Shown one piece after another: positions 57,896-64,000 of a DNA stretch of 64,000 nucleotides. Location: assembly GCA_001794055.1 (NCBI GenBank), contig MGJB01000017.1, positions 50,161-114,160 of the forward strand, written 5' to 3'. Numbering within the stretch: the first letter of the stretch is position 1; each line of letters starts with the position of its first letter. This DNA comes from Candidatus Yanofskybacteria bacterium RIFCSPHIGHO2_01_FULL_41_26 (GTDB taxonomy: Bacteria; Patescibacteria; Paceibacteria; 2-02-FULL-40-12; GWA2-44-9). The notes under the pieces are model-generated. The model did no database searches, was not told the origin of the DNA, and was given only the letters and a program-made list of their open reading frames with translations. The position numbers and the translations under genes are program-made.

Positions 57896-59091
57896 TTCTT
57901 TGTATCAGTACCTGCCCGTGACGGTGTTTCCGTATCGCCATCGCTTACTGGTGGAGGTGTGTCCGCATTGTCATTGTCTGTCGGCAGTGGAAAATTGTCA
58001 GGATTAAATTCACCAATTTGGGGCGATAAGTAGTCCCCCTCTTTAGAATTGCTAAAGTTATTCAGTCGGTTGAGGAGTACCGTAACAGCCGTGCTTAACA
58101 ATTCATTGACTTCGTCTGCGCTTATAACAATATCCAGTTCTGATTTTATTGACGCTGCGACACTTTCGGCAATGATATCTCCGGGGGTTTGTATGTCTTT
58201 GTACTCCAAACACTTACCCTTTGCATCTTTTGTCTTGCAGCTACTACTTGCATCTTTTCCGCTTTTACCAGTAAATCCCTTGTTGGCAGTTACTTGATTT
58301 AAATCAGCCGATTCTTCCAAGGTTCTTTGTTTAGCGGCTTCATCTAATGCTCCTAATAAGGCTCCATAGTAATTGTTTTGAGGTTCAAGCATTCTTGACC
58401 AGGCCTGCCAACCGCCGTTTCCGGAAAAATCTTTCTGATAATCCGCCATACTAAAGTTTGAAGGCATGGTGCAATTAGTCTGGAGAGCATAAGGATCAAA
58501 ATTGCCAGTTCTGGTGTTTTTAGGCAGAGGGGATCTTTTTGTTGCTCCGAATAACCCCTTGAGATCATTACTGAAATAATCGCACAATTTAGTGTTTGAC
58601 AGCATTGCTCTGAATATTCCTTCGCCTCTGTATTGAGCGTCGGTTTGAAAAATTCTCCAGTTTCTAACATAGGCCGGACCTCCGTTTCTGCCGCTGGTTC
58701 TGGCTAGACTGTTTATGTTTACATTTAAATAGTTAAGTATTTCTATCGCCGCGCATCGTGTTTCAACGTCCTGACTATATTCTTTGGATTTGTAGGTTTT
58801 TAAAAGACTTTCGTCATAGACAGGCACGCTACCCCCCCCCTCTCCACCCCCTAAAAATTTTCCTATTCCTGGTATTTTGCTTGTTAGCCCTGTTAACTTG
58901 CCTATTCCAGCGTTTATTTTTTCGCTCAAAAAAGGACTTGCTTTACCTGCCACTACGCATCCAGAGAAACTTACTCCGCCTTTTATAATGTCGCCTATGG
59001 CCGCACTAGCAGGTTTTTGGGGCAGTAAAAAGAAAAATAATAAGCTTACAGCAAGTAAGATTTGAAAGATTTTGGTTGAAAGTTTTTTCAT
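57892..59091 (-). CDS. exported protein of secretion cluster, unknown
   Basis: 399 aa. Signal peptide (IFQILLAVSLLFFFLLPQKPASA), then a Gly-rich segment (about 60-90), then a mainly helical domain with several Cys. The C-terminus is Asp/Pro-rich and polar. Not recognised; its coupling to the VirB6-like gene suggests an extracytoplasmic component. Confidence 0.68.
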   Translation of the reverse strand: MKKLSTKIFQILLAVSLLFFFLLPQKPASAAIGDIIKGGVSFSGCVVAGKASPFLSEKINAGIGKLTGLTSKIPGIGKFLGGGEGGGSVPVYDESLLKTYKSKEYSQDVETRCAAIEILNYLNVNINSLARTSGRNGGPAYVRNWRIFQTDAQYRGEGIFRAMLSNTKLCDYFSNDLKGLFGATKRSPLPKNTRTGNFDPYALQTNCTMPSNFSMADYQKDFSGNGGWQAWSRMLEPQNNYYGALLGALDEAAKQRTLEESADLNQVTANKGFTGKSGKDASSSCKTKDAKGKCLEYKDIQTPGDIIAESVAASIKSELDIVISADEVNELLSTAVTVLLNRLNNFSNSKEGDYLSPQIGEFNPDNFPLPTDNDNADTPPPVSDGDTETPSRAGTDTKN

Positions 59092-59999
59092 TTTCCAAAA
59101 AAAGTTGATCCGATATCCAATCCTTCTGATTTTATTTTGTCCGAGTATGCTTCAATAAGATCCGGAACTATATCAAAAAAACCGACTAATTTGTCCATTG
59201 CAATCACGGCTCTTACGGGGTCGATTTTTCCATTTGAAATAGCTAGGTCAGTTTCCGATAGGTCGCTAAAGAGTTTTAACAGTCCGACATGATTGAGTTC
59301 CCAATTTTTAGGGGTGGGGATTTTTAATCCGGATTGGTAATAATTATTATATTTTTGTGACTGATTTTTGAAAAAATTTGCATATTCGTCTTCAAATCCT
59401 GTTTTACCGGCCACGTTAAGGTTTTTTGAAACCATGTAAATCTCTGAAAGGTAGGCAGACAAGAGATTCTCAAACAAGGGAGAAACTTCTTTGATGTATT
59501 TTTCCTGGTTCTCTTTGCTTGGACCGGCGATTTGTAGTTGATCGATATTTATTTTAGGGCTTAAGCTTTTAACAGCGTCATCCATAACGGCAAGGGCCAT
59601 ATCATTTAAGGATTTATCATAATTGGGATTATCCGGCCGAAGAGATCCTTCATATAGTCCGGATAGGGTTAATTTGGATAATTTTTCGGTCAAGTTGCCG
59701 CTATCCATAATGTCGTTGGGGCTTGGAATTAGAGGATCGTGGCCGGAGGCAACTTCTTCTCCGTCTTTAAAACCATCGCTATCGGTGTCGGGATTTTGAA
59801 AGTCGGTGTTCCAGTAGGATTCTTCGCGGTTGTCCAAGCCGTCATGATCCGCGTCAACATCAGGGTTTGGTAAAGGGTTTTCTATGCCCATAGCCGCAAA
59901 AGGAGCAGGTTTGTCGCTTAAAGAATTGAATACGCTATAAACCGAAAACAGAGCAATCAATGCCAAAAAACCGACAAAAAATTTGATTTTGTTTGCCAT
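59088..59999 (-). CDS. exported protein with thrombospondin-3-type calcium repeats
   Basis: 303 aa. Signal anchor (FFVGFLALIALFSVYSVF), then DADHDGLDNREESYW and DTDSDGFKDGEEVASGHDPLI (about 49-88), two D.D.DG.D calcium-binding repeats as in thrombospondin type 3, followed by a helical C-terminal domain. Overlaps the next gene by 4 bp. Probably a surface component of the cluster. Confidence 0.75.
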   Translation of the reverse strand: MANKIKFFVGFLALIALFSVYSVFNSLSDKPAPFAAMGIENPLPNPDVDADHDGLDNREESYWNTDFQNPDTDSDGFKDGEEVASGHDPLIPSPNDIMDSGNLTEKLSKLTLSGLYEGSLRPDNPNYDKSLNDMALAVMDDAVKSLSPKINIDQLQIAGPSKENQEKYIKEVSPLFENLLSAYLSEIYMVSKNLNVAGKTGFEDEYANFFKNQSQKYNNYYQSGLKIPTPKNWELNHVGLLKLFSDLSETDLAISNGKIDPVRAVIAMDKLVGFFDIVPDLIEAYSDKIKSEGLDIGSTFFGK

Positions 60000-60074
60000 T
60001 TCTATGCTTTATTATAACACTTTTAAAGCAACTAGGGGGTGTTGATATTAGTTCAGTCGAATATGAAAATAAAT

Positions 60075-60440
60075 TTAGAAAAGAGAAGTACCCGTCATCT
60101 TTATAATTGTTCCGCCAGCCCCGGCTGGAAAACAAGCTGGTGGAATGCCGACAAGACACTCTCTTCTTCCGAGAGAAGTGCCAAGAACCCAGCTCGGCGG
60201 AAGTAGTTTGTAGAATTTATATAATGTGCTTATTCCTGGTATGTAAATAAAACTTCCTTCTTTTGGGGGACCGACGGTTATTTTAAGCATAGTGGGAGGA
60301 ACGCTGCAGGTACAGGGAATTATCAAGATTATTCTTCCTCCGAATATTCCGCCTGTAGGGTTTGAAAAGGTCAAAGCCACTGCTGCAATGGGAGTAATTA
60401 AAACCCAGGAAATTATAAACAAAATAGCTAGAAGCCTCAT
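60075..60440 (-). CDS. small exported Cys-containing protein
   Basis: 121 aa. Signal peptide (LLAILFIISWVLITPIAAVA), then a beta-rich, Gly/Pro-rich domain with IPCTCSVPP and GRRECLVGIPPACFPAGAGG; four Cys. Not recognised. Follows ksgA by 7 bp on the same strand, and may be a pilin-like or surface protein. Confidence 0.62.
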   Translation of the reverse strand: MRLLAILFIISWVLITPIAAVALTFSNPTGGIFGGRIILIIPCTCSVPPTMLKITVGPPKEGSFIYIPGISTLYKFYKLLPPSWVLGTSLGRRECLVGIPPACFPAGAGGTIIKMTGTSLF

Positions 60441-60447
60441 AATTTAA

Positions 60448-61206
60448 TTATACCTTAGATGTGATTTTTAACCAATCTTCCAATGACAGTTCCTCTGGAC
60501 GCAACTCTAATTTGACACCGGCTTTATTTAATATTTCAGGGCCGATAGTATTTTTGAGCTGCTTTCTTTTTCCGGCGAATGCCTTTTTGGCAAGTATAAG
60601 TACTTTTTCATTATTTTTTATACCTAGCCCCTCTTTGGGCTTCATCTTAATGATTGCCGAATCCACTTTTGGGATTGGGCGGAAACTTCCTTTAGAAATG
60701 TATCCGATAATTTTAGGTTCGGCATAAAGCTGAATTGATAAAGCGAGTAAGTTCATATCAGGCGGCTTGGCAACGATTCTTTGAGCGACTTCTTTCTGAA
60801 TTGTCAGAACCATCAATTTTGGTTTTGGCCACCTTTCAAATATTGTCTTGAGTAAATGAGAGGTTATGTAGTAAGGAATATTACCCGCTACTTTGTAGTG
60901 GGAATTTCTAATTTCTAATTTCAAATTCCTAAACAATTCATTAATATCCAATTTCAAAATATCGCCTTCAATAAATTTAACTGCGGGAAATTCTTTTTCT
61001 AAATCTTCAATAAGCCGGTGATCTTTTTCTACGGCAATAACTCGTCCGGCTTTTTCAGAAAGAAGTCTGGTTAGATTTCCTGTTCCAGGACCCACTTCTA
61101 AAATGGTGTCATCTTTATTTAATTCCGCTGCATCGACTATTTTTTCCAATATACCGGCATTTATTAAAAAGTTTTGGCCGAGAGTTTTTTTTGGAGTAAT
61201 TTCCAT
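60448..61206 (-). CDS. rsmA: 16S rRNA dimethyladenosine transferase
   Basis: 252 aa. KKTLGQNFLIN start, SAM motif ILEVGPGTGNLT (about 39-50), AVEKD, and catalytic NIPYY (NIPYYITS, about 114-121). It makes the two m6,2A residues near the 3' end of 16S rRNA (KsgA). Located 2 bp after the UvrD gene. Confidence 0.97.
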   Translation of the reverse strand: MEITPKKTLGQNFLINAGILEKIVDAAELNKDDTILEVGPGTGNLTRLLSEKAGRVIAVEKDHRLIEDLEKEFPAVKFIEGDILKLDINELFRNLKLEIRNSHYKVAGNIPYYITSHLLKTIFERWPKPKLMVLTIQKEVAQRIVAKPPDMNLLALSIQLYAEPKIIGYISKGSFRPIPKVDSAIIKMKPKEGLGIKNNEKVLILAKKAFAGKRKQLKNTIGPEILNKAGVKLELRPEELSLEDWLKITSKV

Positions 61207-61208
61207 AT

Positions 61209-63206
61209 CTAATATTCTATGACATCGTCTTCAAAATAATTATCTACAAACAATGGCTGGATCTTCAAAACTTCTTGGGGCATTTCGTAAATAAATCGAG
61301 AGGGCAGATTCGCTTCTGTTCGGCCGAAAATATTTCGATATTTTGCATGCGTCATGATTAAACGGTCTTTTGCTCGAGTGATGGCTACATAGCAAAGACG
61401 TCTTTCCTCTTCTAATTCTAGCGGCACCAATGTGGCTCGGCTATGAGGGAAAAGACCTTCTTCCATTCCGGCGATAAAAACAATCGGAAATTCCAAACCT
61501 TTTGATGAGTGGATTGTCATAAGAGTGACCCTGTTGGCCGCATCTTTGAGCTTGTCTGTTTCTTGAAGTAAAGAGATCTCTTCTAGGAATTTTTCTATCC
61601 CCTCTCCACCCCCCAGCGCATCGTATTTTTTAGAGACGGTTAAAAGTTCTTTAAGATTTTCCATTTTGTCTGCAGTGTTGTCATAGAGTTCTTTTTTTGC
61701 GACCAAACTTTCAAGATAATCTTCATAGCCCACTCTTTTTATTACATATTTTATAATTGAGGTTAGATTCTTGTCGTCTTTTTTATCCGACAAATCAGTT
61801 AAAAGTTTTTTGAACTCTGTTAAAGACTTAGCTTGCTTGGTATCTCCTCTTTCTTTGGCCAACACTCCGATTGACCGAACAATATCAATTTCTGGGGTTG
61901 CTATAATTTTATTAAAAGTTGTTTCCCCGATACCTCTTGTCGGTACATTGTAAATTCTTTCAAAACTTATTAAATCAGTCGGATTTACCATGAATTTAAG
62001 ATAGGAAAGGATATCTTTAATCTCTTTTCTTTCATAAAATCTTATTCCACCAATGATTTGATATGGAAAGCCCCGAGTGATCAGTGCTTCTTCGATGGCT
62101 CTTGATTGGGCATGGGTTCGATACAAAATTGTGAAATCCTGAATTTTGTAACCCGATTCCAGGAGCCCGTCCATTTGGTCGGTTATAAATTCAGCCTCGG
62201 CTCGTTCATTCAGGGTTTCTCTGACATGAATTTTCTCTCCTTGGGTGTTTTCGGTCCATAATTCTTTTGGAACTTGAGTTTGATTTTTTGATATTATGTT
62301 TTGAGCCGCAGCCAGAATGGTTTTAGTGGAACGGTAGTTTTGTTCAAGAAAAATAACTTTAGCATCGGGGTAATCTTTTTGAAAATTTAAAATATTCCGA
62401 ATATCGGCGTCGCGGAAAGCATAGATTGATTGGGCATCATCACCTATGGCAAAAATGTTTCTGTTTTTAGCTGACAGAAGTTTTATTAGAGTATACTGGT
62501 CATGGCTAGTGTCCTGGTACTCATCTACAAGGATATATTTCCAGAAATTCTGATATTTTTCCAAGATGTTTGGGTTTCGTTTGAATATTTTAACGGTTAA
62601 GACGATCAAATCATCAAAATCTAAACCATTCATCTTTTTTAATTCGGCCTGGTAGTTATTGTAGACTCGTGAAACAATTTTAGTAAAAAATTCAGCGGGG
62701 TTATAGTTTTCAGGAAATATCAAATCGGTTTTAAGCTTGGAAATCTTGTTCAGGATAAGTTTTGGATTATATTTTTTTGGATCTATTTCCAAGTTAGCCA
62801 TCACTTTTTTGATTAGGCTTAATTGATCATTGGTATCAAAAATTGAAAAGTTTGATTTATATCCCAAGATTGGGATTTCTTTTCTCAATATCCTCAAACA
62901 AACCGAGTGAAAAGTACCCATCATCGGCATAGCCGACAGTCGGCCAGAGATTAAACCTTTATTAAATTGAGGTTTAACCTCAAGGAGGTGAGAAATGCGC
63001 TCCCTCATTTCATTAGCCGCTTTATTCGTAAATGTTATGGATAAGATACTTCCCGGTCTTATTCCTTGAGAAATTAAATAAGCCACCCGATGGGTCAAAC
63101 AGCGGGTTTTACCTGACCCAGGGCCTGAAATAACTAAAACCGGGCCGTCAATTACTTTGACGGCCTCGATTTGTTTGTCGTTTAGATCGTAGAAAATTTT
63201 ATTCAT
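61209..63206 (-). CDS. UvrD/PcrA-type superfamily 1 DNA helicase
   Basis: 665 aa. Motif I VISGPGSGKTRCLTHRVAYL, motif Ia ITFTNKAANEMRERI, motif II ILVDEYQDTS, motif III GDDAQSIYAFRDAD, motif IV LEQNYRST, motif V VTLMTIHSSKGLEFP, motif VI LCYVAITRAKD. It acts in excision repair and replication-fork clearance. It is somewhat shorter than E. coli UvrD (720 aa). Confidence 0.95.
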   Translation of the reverse strand: MNKIFYDLNDKQIEAVKVIDGPVLVISGPGSGKTRCLTHRVAYLISQGIRPGSILSITFTNKAANEMRERISHLLEVKPQFNKGLISGRLSAMPMMGTFHSVCLRILRKEIPILGYKSNFSIFDTNDQLSLIKKVMANLEIDPKKYNPKLILNKISKLKTDLIFPENYNPAEFFTKIVSRVYNNYQAELKKMNGLDFDDLIVLTVKIFKRNPNILEKYQNFWKYILVDEYQDTSHDQYTLIKLLSAKNRNIFAIGDDAQSIYAFRDADIRNILNFQKDYPDAKVIFLEQNYRSTKTILAAAQNIISKNQTQVPKELWTENTQGEKIHVRETLNERAEAEFITDQMDGLLESGYKIQDFTILYRTHAQSRAIEEALITRGFPYQIIGGIRFYERKEIKDILSYLKFMVNPTDLISFERIYNVPTRGIGETTFNKIIATPEIDIVRSIGVLAKERGDTKQAKSLTEFKKLLTDLSDKKDDKNLTSIIKYVIKRVGYEDYLESLVAKKELYDNTADKMENLKELLTVSKKYDALGGGEGIEKFLEEISLLQETDKLKDAANRVTLMTIHSSKGLEFPIVFIAGMEEGLFPHSRATLVPLELEEERRLCYVAITRAKDRLIMTHAKYRNIFGRTEANLPSRFIYEMPQEVLKIQPLFVDNYFEDDVIEY

Positions 63207-63233
63207 TATATTTATTTTTTCAGAGGACTTAGG

Positions 63234-63830
63234 CTAAAAATATTTTTTGGCCGTTTTTCTTGCAATAATAACGGCAATCATAGTGAGAGTGCTTACAAGT
63301 ACAGGAAACCATACTTGGGAAAACCATGGCACGGGAATTAAAAACAGAACGTCCGGAGTTAATAGTGATGACGGCCAACGAACTGTGGCCCATAAACCAA
63401 CATAGTAAAAGATGTCCCAAATAGCAAAAGTCCAGAGAAATATCGCCCAACGCTCTCGTAAATATTTAACTGCTACTAGAGCTACGCTAAGTAGCATGAT
63501 CATAGTAGCGGTTTCTCGAAAAAATTCTACAGCCAACAAGCTCCTTGGCAATTCGCTAAGTATTTGAGCTTGTTGGTAGATATCGGCAGAAAGCCTAGCA
63601 ACATCTGAAAGTGTCCCGCCATGTCCGGGGAGAAGCCCCACTGCGGCACGGAGATAAATTACAACCGATGCTTCAACAAACCCAAATGCGACTCCAAACA
63701 AGCCGGACACGATGAGTGTCCATTTTGATATTGTAAGTCCTTCTTTTTTCCATAAATATAGTGCGATAAATGGAACACCAAGCAGTAGGTTTACCCACCA
63801 AGGTTGTGCAAAAAGTTGGAACTCATTCAT
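63234..63830 (-). CDS. polytopic membrane protein, unknown
   Basis: 198 aa, about six transmembrane helices (for example VNLLLGVPFIALYLWKKEG, VSGLFGVAFGFVEASVVIYL, VLVSTLTMIAVIIARKT). Not recognised. WFSQVWFPVL, FGFVEASVVIYLRA and WDIFYYVGLWATVRWP look conserved-type. No signal peptide. Confidence 0.65.
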   Translation of the reverse strand: MNEFQLFAQPWWVNLLLGVPFIALYLWKKEGLTISKWTLIVSGLFGVAFGFVEASVVIYLRAAVGLLPGHGGTLSDVARLSADIYQQAQILSELPRSLLAVEFFRETATMIMLLSVALVAVKYLRERWAIFLWTFAIWDIFYYVGLWATVRWPSSLLTPDVLFLIPVPWFSQVWFPVLVSTLTMIAVIIARKTAKKYF

Positions 63831-63908
63831 AAGTTAGAATTCAATTTTTCTGAAATGGTGGTGTTTGTTTGAAAAAGTCAGAACCCATTTTGCGGAAAAT
63901 CCTGAAAA

Positions 63909-64000
63909 CCAATGCGGGCTCGGCAGGGCGAAACAATTTGTCTGGGGGAATGGATTCGCCCTGCCTCGGCTGATTTCCCGCCCGCAGGAGGGGTCTGGGG
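63909..64000. repeat. GC-rich hairpin, possible relative of IR2
   Basis: GGCAGGGCGAA (about 63932) pairs with TTCGCCCTGCC (about 63966). The arrangement CTCGG, CAGGGCG, AA, GGGAATG, GATTCGCCCTG, CCTCGGCTGATTTC parallels the second half of the 180-bp IR2 repeat (CTCGGACGGGGCGGG ... GGGAAAATGAATTC ... CGCCCTGTCCTCGCT). The element continues past the window. Confidence 0.5.

Noticed and set aside
1..64000. CRISPR array or cas genes
   Set aside because: No regularly spaced direct repeats and no Cas-like proteins were seen.
1..64000. rRNA genes
   Set aside because: No 16S, 23S or 5S segment recognised.

Overview
This 64-kb window looks like chromosomal DNA of a Patescibacteria/CPR (Parcubacteria-type) bacterium. 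The evidence is shortened versions of housekeeping proteins (YebC 168 aa, RluD without an S4 domain, NusA 414 aa), many small one-of-a-kind membrane proteins, a type IV secretion/pilus-like cluster (VirB4, PrgI, VirB6-like, VirB2-like pilins) and core genes that mostly lack a Shine-Dalgarno sequence. The assignment is inference; no rRNA gene is present to confirm it.

Layout. 1-3.5 kb: partial VanW protein, orphan histidine kinase, three tRNAs, rplS, an RluD-type synthase, then a LAGLIDADG protein beside tRNA-Leu. 4.1-14.9 kb: a long minus-strand run with five paralogous two-helix pilin-like proteins, an ABC-type binding protein, a methyltransferase, a CBS protein, gyrA and an MBL hydrolase. 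15.1-23.5 kb: rpsA, then an island (16.4-21.5 kb) of five single genes, nearly all with their own promoter and terminator and each with a strong ribosome-binding site, including one very GC-rich gene and a beta-CASP nuclease, then ftsH. 23.7-27.6 kb: two adjacent modules bounded by inverted repeats (137 bp and 180 bp) wedged between tRNA-Ile(TAT) and tRNA-Val(TAC); the first carries a large serine recombinase, the second a GH32-like enzyme and a SET protein. 28-33.5 kb: tRNAs, small accessory genes, a cysteine desulfurase and a probable small structured RNA with its own promoter and terminator. 33.5-41 kb: tig, nusA, pilB, ruvB, yebC and ruvC. 41-49.6 kb: tyrS, a PBP1A-type gene with an apparent frameshift, and the origin-type region dciA-like/dnaN/dnaA | rpmH/rnpA/yidD/yidC/jag. 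49.7-50.7 kb: a methionine-rich leader peptide, a terminator/antiterminator and a SAM-hydrolase-fold gene. 50.7-63.8 kb: beta-propeller protein, the secretion cluster (VirB4 split in two, PrgI, VirB6-like, exported proteins), ksgA, a UvrD helicase and a membrane protein.

The most notable signals are the apparent methionine-peptide attenuator at 49.7 kb, the tandem inverted-repeat modules between two tRNAs at 23.8-27.5 kb, a set of long intergenic hairpins (several with a closing stem plus two inner hairpins) at 17.8, 23.5, 33.3, 36.1, 36.4, 38.3 and 47.8 kb, and a tRNA-Gly(GCC) with an altered D-loop/T-loop elbow.
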